The notes below the pieces were generated by a model that was given only the letters and a program-made list of their open reading frames with translations, was not told the origin of the DNA and did no database searches. DNA of 32,528 bases from a virus, in the IMG/VR virus record IMGVR_UViG_3300027152_000014, positions 1 through 32,528 of that record. One strand, 5' to 3'. This document shows, one piece after another, positions 15,372 to 24,016 of the stretch. The position numbers were made by a program, and so were the translations under genes. Each line of letters opens with the position of its first letter. Position 1 is the stretch's first letter.

Positions 15372-17669
15372 TTATTCCTCGATTTTGTAATACACGCCAA
15401 TTAATCTTATATCAAAAGGGTCACTGTGTGTGATTGTAATTGGATCTCTTAAAAACTCATTCCAGCCTTTCATGAGGCTTTTACTAAATATGCCTGTCTG
15501 TGGCACTGGTGGCCCTAATGGATTATATTGATTAAGAGTTTGTAATGTAATTGGCTGACCATCAATCTCACCACCAATAGTATTGTTAAACATGAATGTA
15601 GCGTTACGGATATGTTGTGGGTAAACTAAACTAGTGCCTTTTGGCCCTGTGGCTCCGGGTGGCGCATTAGGTAAGGTTTGAATAACCATGTTGATAGGTA
15701 GCCCAATGAATGCCTCTGTAACATCTGTAGGTTGGCCATGTGCAATAAATTCGACTGTTGAATTTGTTACACTGTCTTGAAATCCATAACCATCGCCTTG
15801 CATAACAACATCTTTGCCGTTAAATCTTGGCAGACCTGCAATGCTATTTACTGGAGGTCCTGAGTAAACATGACTGCAATCAGTAAATACATTAAAGCTT
15901 AACTCTTCAATAAAATATTTGGTGCTATAAGTAAAAGGTGCAACAAGTTCATTAGCAACTTTTCTTTCTACAACAAACCATGCACGACCATCTGGACTAC
16001 TTGCGCCCCATCTAAAATAGGCTCTAAGCTCTGGTTTATTATCGTTGATTTCACCTGTGATGCATGATGTAAAACCTGTCACATTTTCATTCATTAATGT
16101 TTGGTAAACAACAAGGCTGCCATCGTCATTGATAATAAATATGTACCTACTACCTGCACGATTTAAATTCTGAAATGAGACTTCATCGTGAGGTGCGCTG
16201 ATAAGGTGTTCGGAGGTAACACTCACAATATTTGACATGTAAGAGTTATTGCCACCATCCCAAAGCATTGTGTGAACATCATTACCACTGATAATAATAA
16301 TCTGATTATCTATGCCTTGTGGTTGAATTGCCGTTGCAGGAGTTGAATCTTGCAGTTGCAATGAAAATGTTTTAGGTGTTAAAGCAGTTTCGTAGATTAA
16401 TGGTGAGGAAAAAATTGCTGAATTTGTATGAACCGTTAAGCTTCGATATGGCACAATAAATTTAATAACATTTACAGTGTCGCTTGACGGAAAATAACTG
16501 ATTGCATCGTCATCAGCTGGGTCTAATAATAATTCATCAAAGTTATTAAAATCATTAATTGCTGATAACCATAAACCATTTGGTAATGCATCGGTATTTG
16601 CAAATATAGCACGGCTTTGAAAACTAGAGCATTTGCTTGGAAAACCTCTTTTAGTGGACCAAGCTGGTTCTCTAACTTCAACTAATCGGCCTAATTGTGC
16701 TGTTAGTGTGCTTAAAGTACTGGTTACTGTGCCTGTCATTTGTGTTGCTGATACATAAGCTGTGAATGAGACACAACCATTTGATAGAAATATACTTCCA
16801 CCGACATGCTCTGGTGTAAACACATTTCCTGAGCTTGTAATGGTACATGCTGTACCAACAGTCACTGAGGTTGGTGTAAAAGTAAAAGTATCGTAATTTA
16901 CATCACCAAAATCATATTGAGGCAAATTAGTGAATACAATTGGTGTTAGAGTCCAGTTGTTTGCTATTAGTACGTTTGTAGTACCTGCGCCAACGGTATT
17001 TAATGTAAAAGCATTTGTGTTGTTTGCTGCATCACGGGCAGTTGCGTAAACTTTAATCAAGGTTCCTGTCGCATCAGTACGAATGAAGTACGTTACACCT
17101 ATAAGTATTTGTGGTGTTGTACTAGGCATACTTGCCGGTACTGCATTTGTAAATCGTGCTGCTGATATCAAATTTGCTGCAACTGGATTAGTTAATGTAA
17201 ATTGATTTGAAACAATACCAGCACCAGTATTGATTGGATTTGCTGCTAAACTGGAACGACTTAAGATATGTGGTTGGATAATATCAGCTGTTATTTCAAA
17301 TTTATCTTCAAGTATTGTCCAGTCCATTGTTCGAATAACATGGCTTGTTAGTATGGCATTTGCAACAGTAGCGACTAATTCGTTTTCTAAATAAATTTCA
17401 ACTTGTCCGGGAACAAAAGCTAAAACATATGTACATTCATTTTTATAAGGAAAAGTTTCAAAGAAAATATCACGCCAATCTGTTACACCAGTAATTTCGG
17501 CCGTGTATATAGTACCGAATCTTTTACCAATACCACCTTGAGGGTATGTAATAGTATTCTGTGCCTTTTTTAAAGATTTATAATAAGCGTCAAGAGTAGT
17601 TCTACCGTAAAGCATAGGTGACAACTCACCTCTACTAAACTCATCTTGTGACCATATAATTTGTGGCAT
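15372..17669 (-). CDS. Tail tubular protein B (gp12-like nozzle)
   Basis: The 765-residue protein begins with SQDEFSRGELSPMLYGRTTLD at about 7-27, the hallmark opening of podovirus tail tubular protein B or stabilisation proteins. It goes on with KKAQNTITYPQGGIGKRFGT, RFNGKDVVMQGDG and a large beta-rich body. It forms the lower nozzle of the short tail. It follows tail tubular protein A in transcription order, as in T7. The ribosome binding site is AAGGGGA, the type shared by the capsid, decoration and tail A genes. Confidence 0.85.
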   Translation of the reverse strand: MPQIIWSQDEFSRGELSPMLYGRTTLDAYYKSLKKAQNTITYPQGGIGKRFGTIYTAEITGVTDWRDIFFETFPYKNECTYVLAFVPGQVEIYLENELVATVANAILTSHVIRTMDWTILEDKFEITADIIQPHILSRSSLAANPINTGAGIVSNQFTLTNPVAANLISAARFTNAVPASMPSTTPQILIGVTYFIRTDATGTLIKVYATARDAANNTNAFTLNTVGAGTTNVLIANNWTLTPIVFTNLPQYDFGDVNYDTFTFTPTSVTVGTACTITSSGNVFTPEHVGGSIFLSNGCVSFTAYVSATQMTGTVTSTLSTLTAQLGRLVEVREPAWSTKRGFPSKCSSFQSRAIFANTDALPNGLWLSAINDFNNFDELLLDPADDDAISYFPSSDTVNVIKFIVPYRSLTVHTNSAIFSSPLIYETALTPKTFSLQLQDSTPATAIQPQGIDNQIIIISGNDVHTMLWDGGNNSYMSNIVSVTSEHLISAPHDEVSFQNLNRAGSRYIFIINDDGSLVVYQTLMNENVTGFTSCITGEINDNKPELRAYFRWGASSPDGRAWFVVERKVANELVAPFTYSTKYFIEELSFNVFTDCSHVYSGPPVNSIAGLPRFNGKDVVMQGDGYGFQDSVTNSTVEFIAHGQPTDVTEAFIGLPINMVIQTLPNAPPGATGPKGTSLVYPQHIRNATFMFNNTIGGEIDGQPITLQTLNQYNPLGPPVPQTGIFSKSLMKGWNEFLRDPITITHSDPFDIRLIGVYYKIEE

Positions 17670-17678
17670 ATGCTCCCC

Positions 17679-18272
17679 TTAAGAAATACTATTAGGATAA
17701 ACACCACCAATAGCACGATTGCCAAGAACAGGGAAATCAACCTGAGTAAACTGAGGTCTATTTTGACAATCAATTGCACATGCCATGGCTTGCATCTGAT
17801 TTCGTTTACCTTCGATAACACTGTAGTATTCGGTTTTTTGAGCATTACTTAAACACAAGTATGCTGCTATTTCATAAACAAAGTAATTTACAAACCAAGG
17901 TGGGAGAGCTGAAACATCAGGCTGATAAATAAACTGCATATACCACGGCCCTTGGTTAAATGTGTAAATCTTGTTTCCATTAAAAATATCCCAGTCATAT
18001 GTGTTTGGCCACACACTTAATGTTTTTAACCAACCACTGGGGAGTTGATATACATATAAATAAGGTGGTGGAGGTGTTTCAACAAGCAAAGATAGTTGTT
18101 CAAACTTGCTTGCAAATCTCCAGTTGTTTGCTGATAGAACACTTGGCAAAAGCATGTCAAAAGCTTGCTCTGCTGCTACAACTAATTCATCTTGGTCTAT
18201 CAATGACACGATAGGTGCATGGCCCAACTGGGCCAAAGCATTTGAAATGATTTGTACTTTTGTTAAGGCCAT
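17679..18272 (-). CDS. Tail tubular protein A (gp11-like adaptor)
   Basis: The 197-residue protein has the classic opening IISNALAQLGHAPIVSLID, then AEQAFDMLLPSVLSANNWRF and YVYQLPSGWLKTLSVW. This pattern is conserved in T7 gp11-type gatekeeper or adaptor proteins, which bind under the portal and hold the tail nozzle. The length is normal for the family. The gene order (capsid, decoration-like protein, this gene, tail tubular B) also fits. The ribosome binding site is AGGGGA. Confidence 0.9.
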   Translation of the reverse strand: MALTKVQIISNALAQLGHAPIVSLIDQDELVVAAEQAFDMLLPSVLSANNWRFASKFEQLSLLVETPPPPYLYVYQLPSGWLKTLSVWPNTYDWDIFNGNKIYTFNQGPWYMQFIYQPDVSALPPWFVNYFVYEIAAYLCLSNAQKTEYYSVIEGKRNQMQAMACAIDCQNRPQFTQVDFPVLGNRAIGGVYPNSIS

Positions 18273-18284
18273 GCAATTCCCCTA

Positions 18285-18944
18285 TTAGCTAGCTGCTCTT
18301 AAAACTTGATAATACAACACCAAGTCAGCACCTGGGTCACCAGAAAAAATAACTGTAATGGTGTTTAAAGTTGCTGCTGCTGATAATACAGTACGGTTAT
18401 TCGTACCATCATTTTTAACTTGCACAAATACTAAGTCAGTAGCTGCAACTCCGGTTACTGTAAACGCTTCTGTAGCACTACCACCAACAGTTGTTACTTG
18501 TGCAGCATATTTAACAATGTGACTTGGAGTAATTCCAGATGCTAATTTTGCTAATGTTACGTTAGCATTTAGAATTTTTGCAGTTTCAACAGCATCATTT
18601 GCAAGTTTAATTGCAGTTACTGCACCATTCTGTAAATTAGCTGTACCAACTGAACCAACTGGTCCAAATGTAACAACAGTAACAGTACCAGCGGTTTGGT
18701 TAACAGCATCTACATAATACATGCCGTTAGCATCACTTGCTTCAATGATAATAATATCACCTACCGCTAAATCATATACTGCTGATGCAAAATAGTTAGC
18801 AGCTGTAACAGTTGCAATATCATCAGTAGCAGAAGCATAACTGAAAATTGCTGGTCCATTTGTAAAAGCTGGGCCGTCTACTGTTACACGTCCACTGTTG
18901 AACGCTAAAGTATGTCTAGTAAATCTTTGGTCATTAAAAGCCAT
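18285..18944 (-). CDS. Head decoration or other virion protein
   Basis: The 219-residue protein is beta-rich, low in charge and starts MAFNDQRFTRHTLAFNSGR. A central heptad-like repeat NGAVTAIKLANDAVETAKI then NANVTLAKLASG (about 106-137) is typical of trimeric fibre or decoration proteins. It lies directly after the major capsid gene, separated by 15 bp that contain AAGGGGA. A capsid-decorating or head-fibre role is the best guess; a minor tail role is possible. Confidence 0.6.
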   Translation of the reverse strand: MAFNDQRFTRHTLAFNSGRVTVDGPAFTNGPAIFSYASATDDIATVTAANYFASAVYDLAVGDIIIIEASDANGMYYVDAVNQTAGTVTVVTFGPVGSVGTANLQNGAVTAIKLANDAVETAKILNANVTLAKLASGITPSHIVKYAAQVTTVGGSATEAFTVTGVAATDLVFVQVKNDGTNNRTVLSAAATLNTITVIFSGDPGADLVLYYQVLRAAS

Positions 18945-18959
18945 TTTTATTCCCCTTTA

Positions 18960-19790
18960 TTATGCAGTTTCATCGCATTCGATTCCCAATACGCCCCGGG
19001 AATCGATCACTGTGGCTCCAGCACTGAATACACCGTTTACTAAGTAAGAGGTGTTCTGTGGAATGTAGTTCACTTCGGTGCGGAAATTCATACCGATACC
19101 CATACCAGTTGACATTTTGTGCCATGCTAAAGCGGTACGAATGTTTCCGGTTTTTGGTAAGCCACCCTCTGTCATTTGTGGAACTACGATAACGTTGAAA
19201 CCTAAGTATTCACGAATGCGTGCACGGTCAATTACATCATTTCTGGTGTAGAAAGTAGAAACGAATTGGTCATCTTGCATTAAAGACTTGAAGTTATTTG
19301 CAGACATAGCTACATAACGCTCTGCAAGTGGCACTGCGTTGTTATCAAAGAACTCTAAACATTGGGTAAATTTCAAGTAGTTGAAGTTTGTACCGCCATC
19401 TGCAATAGTGTCACCGGGATTAGCAACTAATGCATCAATGGTGATTTGGTCAGAACGACGACCCATAGCTTGAGCGACTAACATGGCGTTTTCCATTTTA
19501 GCGTCAAAGTTTACTGTTAGTTCTTGTACTTCGTCTACTGCGGTAGGTGTGGTGTATTTTTGTAAAGTACATACTGCTTTGTTGTAACCGGGATCTTGAA
19601 TGGTTACTGCTGCTAAGTAAGCAGTTGGTACAGAAATTACTTGATCTACTTTACGAAACTCTACGCTTGCACCGATAACATCGTATTTTGTACGAATGGT
19701 ATCACGCATTAAAAAACCTGTAGAGCGATAGATTGCTTTTACCAACGCATCGAACTCGATTTGTTGGACATTAGTTAAACTTATGGACAT
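18960..19790 (-). CDS. Major capsid protein
   Basis: The 276-residue protein starts MSISLTNVQQIEFDALVKAI and carries segments typical of podovirus coat proteins: ENAMLVAQAMGRRSDQITID near 101-120, a P-domain-like stretch AERYVAMSANNFKSLMQDD, and RIREYLGFNVIVVPQM. The gene follows scaffold with a long leader and has an AAGGGGA ribosome binding site. It is somewhat shorter than T7 gp10 but usual for marine-type podovirus coats of the HK97 fold. No internal frameshift signal is evident. Confidence 0.85.
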   Translation of the reverse strand: MSISLTNVQQIEFDALVKAIYRSTGFLMRDTIRTKYDVIGASVEFRKVDQVISVPTAYLAAVTIQDPGYNKAVCTLQKYTTPTAVDEVQELTVNFDAKMENAMLVAQAMGRRSDQITIDALVANPGDTIADGGTNFNYLKFTQCLEFFDNNAVPLAERYVAMSANNFKSLMQDDQFVSTFYTRNDVIDRARIREYLGFNVIVVPQMTEGGLPKTGNIRTALAWHKMSTGMGIGMNFRTEVNYIPQNTSYLVNGVFSAGATVIDSRGVLGIECDETA

Positions 19791-19873
19791 TTTAATCCCC
19801 TTAAATAGTTAATGATGTTTTATTAAGTATTATTGGGCTTGTAAAATGTTGGTTGTCCGTGAAGGGCCGATTA

Positions 19874-19916
19874 TGTACAAGTTATCCAATTCCCAGAAAA
19901 ACTGGATACTTGTACA
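19874..19916 (-). promoter_or_regulatory. Stem-loop in the capsid gene leader
   Basis: TGTACAAGTTATCCA (19874-19888) and TGGATACTTGTACA (19903-19916) are complementary apart from one bulged T, giving a stem of about 14 bp. A shorter CCAG/CTGG pair lies inside the loop. The predicted start of transcription for the capsid promoter falls within its right arm. It may be a 5'-leader stem that stabilises or is processed in capsid mRNA, or an operator. There is no T run, so a terminator is unlikely. Confidence 0.65.
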
Positions 19917-19917
19917 C

Positions 19918-19947
19918 ATTATAAACCGCTATTTACTTAGTTTGCAA
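19918..19947 (-). promoter_or_regulatory. Candidate promoter for major capsid gene
   Basis: On the minus strand TTGCAA (19947-19942), an 18-bp spacer and a perfect TATAAT (19923-19918) lie at the 3' end of the scaffold gene, 127 bp before the capsid ATG. The -35 box is only a moderate match. The position allows extra capsid expression relative to scaffold. Confidence 0.45.
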
Positions 19948-20628
19948 TCTTTCGATTTTTGCAGTTATTTCTCTTCGATATCTTGGATCTGATTTATATT
20001 TTTCAATATTCTGAATCATCTCAAGTTGCAAATCTTCAAGACTATGTACGCCATCAGATTGTGATTGCTCATTGCCCGGTATCATTGTGTTTTGTCCTAA
20101 CATTTTTGACCTCAATTCTTCTAATGCTAACACTGCGTCAGCGGTTCTTAAATTTGATGTTAAAGCATAAAATGAGTCTTCAGATAAATTAGATTTAGCC
20201 CAGTTGTTTAAGATTTCTAATCTTTCATCTGCTTTATCACCTAAAGCCTGTTTTTCAGCATTATAGTCGATATTAAACTCATCCATGTACTTACCAACTG
20301 CGGATAACATTTTATCCATCACGTCTTGTGGTACACGTTTTGATTTAGCATATTGAGCCAATTCTTGAAATGGTTCATAGTCTGGGTCAATCCAGCCTTG
20401 TCCTGCTTCCCATGAATATTCATTAGGTGCATCACCAAATCTTTTTTGTAATTCTTGATAGGACTTTGCAACATCCGAGGCTTTTTTAAATTGGCTTGGC
20501 AACCAGTCAGGTCTATCACCTACACCGGGGGTATTATCATCAAGCCACCAAGAAGGTTCTTGTTTTTGTATACCAGCGTCTTGCATAGCCATATCTTCTA
20601 CTGTTGACGTTATAGTATCAAAACTCAT
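19933..20628 (-). CDS. Scaffolding protein
   Basis: The 231-residue acidic protein is mostly helical. The opening segment PDWLPSQFKKASDVAKSYQE is a signature of podovirus scaffolding proteins, followed by AGQGWIDPDYEPFQELAQYA and a charged C-terminal helix rich in Lys and Arg (about 215-231), where scaffold usually binds coat. It lies between the Bbp19-like gene and the capsid gene as expected. Its start overlaps the stop of the upstream gene by four bases. Confidence 0.85.
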   Translation of the reverse strand: MSFDTITSTVEDMAMQDAGIQKQEPSWWLDDNTPGVGDRPDWLPSQFKKASDVAKSYQELQKRFGDAPNEYSWEAGQGWIDPDYEPFQELAQYAKSKRVPQDVMDKMLSAVGKYMDEFNIDYNAEKQALGDKADERLEILNNWAKSNLSEDSFYALTSNLRTADAVLALEELRSKMLGQNTMIPGNEQSQSDGVHSLEDLQLEMIQNIEKYKSDPRYRREITAKIERLQTK

Positions 20629-20945
20629 GCTTCACCTGCTGCTCTGCGTGCTTCTTCATCTTTTCGTATTTGATAGCTTTGTACACTACCAATGATTTGT
20701 CGAAAAGCTTCCCTAAAGCCTTCATAATAAATACATGCTTTATCATAGTTATCATTAATTTGGCTTGGTGTTCCGGGTATGATAAAACGCTCTTTGAATA
20801 TCTCTAAAAGCTTTCTACCACCATCAGAATTAAACACATCCCAACATAACTCGTCGAGCTGTACTACATCTGTGTTACGCTCAGGTTGTGCTGTTTGATA
20901 CTGTTCATAAAAGTTCTCAGGATTTATATATTGATTTTCACTCAT
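20625..20945 (-). CDS. Bbp19-like small phage protein
   Basis: The 106-residue protein has a core LCWDVFNSDGGRKLLEIFKE near 33-52 that resembles the Bbp19-like phage domain, found in many podoviruses between portal and scaffold genes. The C-terminal part is helical with many charged residues. Function is unknown; a role in head assembly or genome entry has been assumed from position. It starts two bases after the portal stop and overlaps the scaffold start (ATGA). Confidence 0.65.
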   Translation of the reverse strand: MSENQYINPENFYEQYQTAQPERNTDVVQLDELCWDVFNSDGGRKLLEIFKERFIIPGTPSQINDNYDKACIYYEGFREAFRQIIGSVQSYQIRKDEEARRAAGEA

Positions 20946-20947
20946 TC

Positions 20948-22531
20948 TTATACCTCTGGTAATTGTGCTGCTGGTGCTGCACCTTGCTGTTGCATTAACA
21001 TGTCTTGCTGCTCATTCAACTTGTCTTGTTGTGCTTGAAACACTCTTGCAACTTCTTCCGGAGCATTCAACAACCGACTATCAATTTGCATCAAGTCTGC
21101 TAATAGATACGGATATTCCATTGGGTTAATAAATGCTTGTGCTGCTTCAGGGCCACTGATACCTTGCAATAATTGAAAGTACTGTGTGAATCTGGCTATT
21201 TGCTCTTGTCCCTTAGCTAAAGCAAGTGGTGACCTGTAAACGAAAGAGATCAACTTTCTGTCTAGATTTGGATATGGAAGCAAACCCATTTTGTCCAGAA
21301 TGTATGAGCATCTTTCGATTACTGGCCATAGAAACTCTTGTTGTAACCTACTAAATAAAGGCCCAATACGTTCAGCCAAGGTTTGATTTTGTATCATTAA
21401 TTGCGTAGCACTAACTGGTTGCTTAGAGTCAGTTGGAATGATTGAATCTGCAAACATTAGGCTACGAATTTGCATACGCAAATCTTGGATACTCAATTGG
21501 CTAAACTGAGGATTTGAAGTATCAGGCAATGGAATTAAAGGTGGTTGACCACCTGCGCCTAATGGTGCAATTGGAATGATTGTCATAGGCTGTAATTTAA
21601 ATGTGTGTGGGTTAAATGTTGCGTCAGTAAATGCCATGTATGGTTTGAATGTATTAAGGTTTGCTGCTGCAAGTTCAATGCGTGCAAGTTCATTTAAACT
21701 GATAATAGAAGGCAATGCATCCATAATTGGACCACGCCCATATGTATCGTTGTTTGTTTTTTGGAAACGCCACACAATACCGGGATTTACTTCAAACTCA
21801 TCTACATACAAAATCTCACTGTCAGTACAAACCACATACTGATAACTCTTTTTTTGTTGTGGATTATACATAACACCTTCGTACACCATCTTGATTGTGT
21901 AGTCAGGATTGTTTCTCATCATCTGTAATATGCTTGGTGGTATTACTGCATTGCGCCAGCGTGTTGTTATCTCACTTGCTTTAACATCTTCCCAGTTACG
22001 ATACCATGACTCTATTCTACCAGTCATTGCTTCTTCAATAGCAAGCTTATCCATAGGTATAGATGTAAATAACAACGGTTGTTCGTCAGTGTATTGATTC
22101 ACTACCAAACAAGATGTGCCTACCGCCAAATCAAAATAACATTCATTAATTACTACATCGAAATTAGAATCATGGATGTATTCAAATAGTTTGCGCATGT
22201 AATCATTTAACATACGTTGAGCGTCATCACGACTTATTCCTGCATCGTCCTCATCAAACTCAGGGTCAACACTCAAGAATCCCCATTGCGTTTGTGGTGG
22301 GGTCATAGCGGTATGTAGTTTCGATACAAACGTTTTTGTCGCTTCGATAGCCGTTGTATCATAAACCCTTGTACCTTTCGACTCACCTTGTTGCTCTTTT
22401 GGTCTCCAGAATCTATTTCGATTTGGTATTGCATAGAAATAGCAAGCTTCGTGCAGACTCGCCCAAAGATAGCTAATTTGTTGCGCTCTATCGTAACGCT
22501 TCTTAAATTGATCTAAAAGTCTGTCTGCCAT
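20948..22531 (-). CDS. Portal (head-tail connector) protein
   Basis: The 527-residue protein matches T7 gp8-type connectors. Recognisable pieces are SYLWASLHEACYFYAIPNRN near 20-39, KGTRVYDTTAIEATKTFVSK near 52-71, and TPPQTQWGFLSVDPEFD shortly after. It then has NNDTYGRGPIMDALPSI in the wing region, LGAGGQPPLIPLPDTS, and a Gln-rich C-terminus (QQDMLMQQQGAAPA). A dodecamer of this protein forms the portal through which DNA is packaged. The length is normal for the family. Confidence 0.93.
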   Translation of the reverse strand: MADRLLDQFKKRYDRAQQISYLWASLHEACYFYAIPNRNRFWRPKEQQGESKGTRVYDTTAIEATKTFVSKLHTAMTPPQTQWGFLSVDPEFDEDDAGISRDDAQRMLNDYMRKLFEYIHDSNFDVVINECYFDLAVGTSCLVVNQYTDEQPLLFTSIPMDKLAIEEAMTGRIESWYRNWEDVKASEITTRWRNAVIPPSILQMMRNNPDYTIKMVYEGVMYNPQQKKSYQYVVCTDSEILYVDEFEVNPGIVWRFQKTNNDTYGRGPIMDALPSIISLNELARIELAAANLNTFKPYMAFTDATFNPHTFKLQPMTIIPIAPLGAGGQPPLIPLPDTSNPQFSQLSIQDLRMQIRSLMFADSIIPTDSKQPVSATQLMIQNQTLAERIGPLFSRLQQEFLWPVIERCSYILDKMGLLPYPNLDRKLISFVYRSPLALAKGQEQIARFTQYFQLLQGISGPEAAQAFINPMEYPYLLADLMQIDSRLLNAPEEVARVFQAQQDKLNEQQDMLMQQQGAAPAAQLPEV

Positions 22532-22535
22532 GTTT

Positions 22536-22817
22536 TTAGCCTAATGTTTGTTGATAGCCAGAGTCACTCATTGGTTGTAAGAATCCACTAGAGCGATATT
22601 TACGTCTCATTGACCGAATCGTTTTTTCTTGGATACGTTGTTGTTCCATTTGCTTCTCAGCACCGATTCTTTTTTGTTCTTCAATTGCAGATTGCTTTTG
22701 CTGATAATAAGTATTTACTGCATCAGCTCTTGCTCTTTTTTCTGCTTCACTTGTATGTGGTACTAATCCACCTACAACGTCTTCTATTTTTTTTAAACCT
22801 TTTGATAGCCAGCTCAT
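22536..22817 (-). CDS. Small virion-associated protein
   Basis: A 93-residue protein with an N-terminal amphipathic stretch (MSWLSKGLKKIEDVVGGLVP) and a strongly charged, Gln/Glu/Arg-rich coiled coil at about 25-75. It directly precedes the portal gene, with only 4 bases between them, and has a GAGGGT ribosome binding site. Similar small coiled-coil genes lie in this place in many podoviruses, but I cannot assign a function. Confidence 0.6.
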   Translation of the reverse strand: MSWLSKGLKKIEDVVGGLVPHTSEAEKRARADAVNTYYQQKQSAIEEQKRIGAEKQMEQQRIQEKTIRSMRRKYRSSGFLQPMSDSGYQQTLG

Positions 22818-22826
22818 TTTATACCC

Positions 22827-22961
22827 TCATATCCAAATGTGAACATAAATTACTTTTTCTACAAACTCATCGGGATGAATTTCCCTTTCAACGTATACTA
22901 TTCTATACGGTATTTTAATCTGTTGCTTTAGTTTCTTTAATTGCTGCGATATTGTTGCCAT
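22827..22961 (-). CDS. Small ORF overlapping the 3' end of terS (44 aa)
   Basis: An ATG inside the terS gene, in another frame, opens a 44-codon frame that fills the otherwise empty interval before the next gene. The protein starts MATISQQLKKLKQQIKIPYR and continues with IVYVEREIHPDEFVEKVIYV. It looks protein-like, with an amphipathic basic helix and then an alternating beta pattern. The overlap with terS is 47 bp, which is long, and the ribosome binding site is weak, so it is only a candidate. Confidence 0.5.
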   Translation of the reverse strand: MATISQQLKKLKQQIKIPYRIVYVEREIHPDEFVEKVIYVHIWI

Positions 22962-23496
22962 TATGCATATTCATCTTAATCAAATCGTCTTTCATTTTAT
23001 CGACTTGTTCTTGTAATTTAAATGATTCATACGCACGAATACCAATGTTTATAGATTCCATTAGTTGTTTAATTTCGCTTGCACAAAACTCACCGCCTGT
23101 GGCTTGTTCTATAAGTTGTTGATACTGTGTGTGTGGGTCAGCACTACTATCTACATTTAAACGTATTCTAGCACTTCTGCCGTAGTTATAACGTTGTGCG
23201 CCAATACCTTCCCAGTACTTAAAGTTAAAGTCTGGGTTGTCAGCGTTTTCCTCGCCTTCACGTTCCCACATTACCTGAGCATACAAACTTGCAAGTCTTG
23301 AGCATTCGTCAAAGATGGGATAAGTATTTCGCCATTTATAAAATCGTTTTTCTGAAATGCAAGCTTCTAAACAGAACTCAGCAACAGTACCACCATTACC
23401 GATAATATTTAATACCATTAAACAATGGATTTGTTCATCGTATATTTGATTATGCGTTTTTACTTTATTGTATATTTTCTTAGGGTCTAGTTTCAT
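22915..23496 (-). CDS. terS: Terminase small subunit
   Basis: The 193-residue protein has an N-terminal helix-turn-helix, with TVAEFCLEACISEKRFYKWR at about 37-56. This is followed by a charged helical oligomerisation region (YAQVMWEREGEENADNPDFN near 72-91, continuing FKYWEGIGAQRYNYG). This is the layout of small terminases that recognise the packaging site. The ATG at 23496 has AGGAG at a suitable distance; a TTG one codon upstream is the alternative. It is the first gene of the late minus-strand block and faces the lysis gene across a 52-bp divergent spacer. TerL lies at the other end of the block, an unusual separation. Confidence 0.75.
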   Translation of the reverse strand: MKLDPKKIYNKVKTHNQIYDEQIHCLMVLNIIGNGGTVAEFCLEACISEKRFYKWRNTYPIFDECSRLASLYAQVMWEREGEENADNPDFNFKYWEGIGAQRYNYGRSARIRLNVDSSADPHTQYQQLIEQATGGEFCASEIKQLMESINIGIRAYESFKLQEQVDKMKDDLIKMNMHNGNNIAAIKETKATD

Positions 23497-23548
23497 CAAT
23501 AGATTCTCCTCTATAATTATTCTGTACTATTTTTGGAGAAATTACAAA

Positions 23549-24016
23549 ATGATTGATAATAAGCAATTGCGAGAACAAATTATAAAACCTGCTTTAGATA
23601 GTTTACAAATGTATAGTGATAACGCTATGGAGTTACTTGTATTTACTTGCGCATGTGAATCGTTAGGTGGCACATACGTTAAACAAGTCAAAGGGCCTGC
23701 ACTCGGTATCTATCAAATGGAACCTGCAACTTATACAGACATTTGGGAAAACTATATTAAACATAGTTCGTCTTTAGTTCAGTTGTTAGCACTAAACTTT
23801 GCTTCCCCTTCAATTCCAAACCCAGAACGCATGGTATATGACCTGAGGTTTGCAACGGCCATGGCACGACTACACTATCGTAGACGCAGTGAACCTTTGC
23901 CCCAACATACTGATATTGAAGCGATTTGGGAATACTATAAAAAGTATTACAACACCCATTTAGGCAAAGCAGAAAAAGAGGAATCAATTAAACATTACCG
24001 GAAGTTTGTAAAGTAG
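23549..24016 (+). CDS. Transglycosylase-like cell wall hydrolase
   Basis: The 155-residue protein contains CACESLGGTYVKQVKGPALG at about 34-53 followed by IYQMEP. This resembles the lytic transglycosylase/lysozyme-like pattern in which a catalytic Glu (Glu37 here) is followed by a GxxQ strand. It would cut peptidoglycan at lysis or, less likely, during entry. I used the ATG at 23549, preceded by GGAG; the frame is open further upstream but that part overlaps terS on the other strand. It is the only plus-strand gene of the late arm. No obvious signal peptide is present, so it would need a holin or be injected. Confidence 0.65.
   Translation: MIDNKQLREQIIKPALDSLQMYSDNAMELLVFTCACESLGGTYVKQVKGPALGIYQMEPATYTDIWENYIKHSSSLVQLLALNFASPSIPNPERMVYDLRFATAMARLHYRRRSEPLPQHTDIEAIWEYYKKYYNTHLGKAEKEESIKHYRKFVK

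Noticed and set aside
23512-23517. TATAAT on the plus strand before the lysis gene
   Set aside because: No acceptable -35 is found at 16-18 bp, so I did not call it a promoter.
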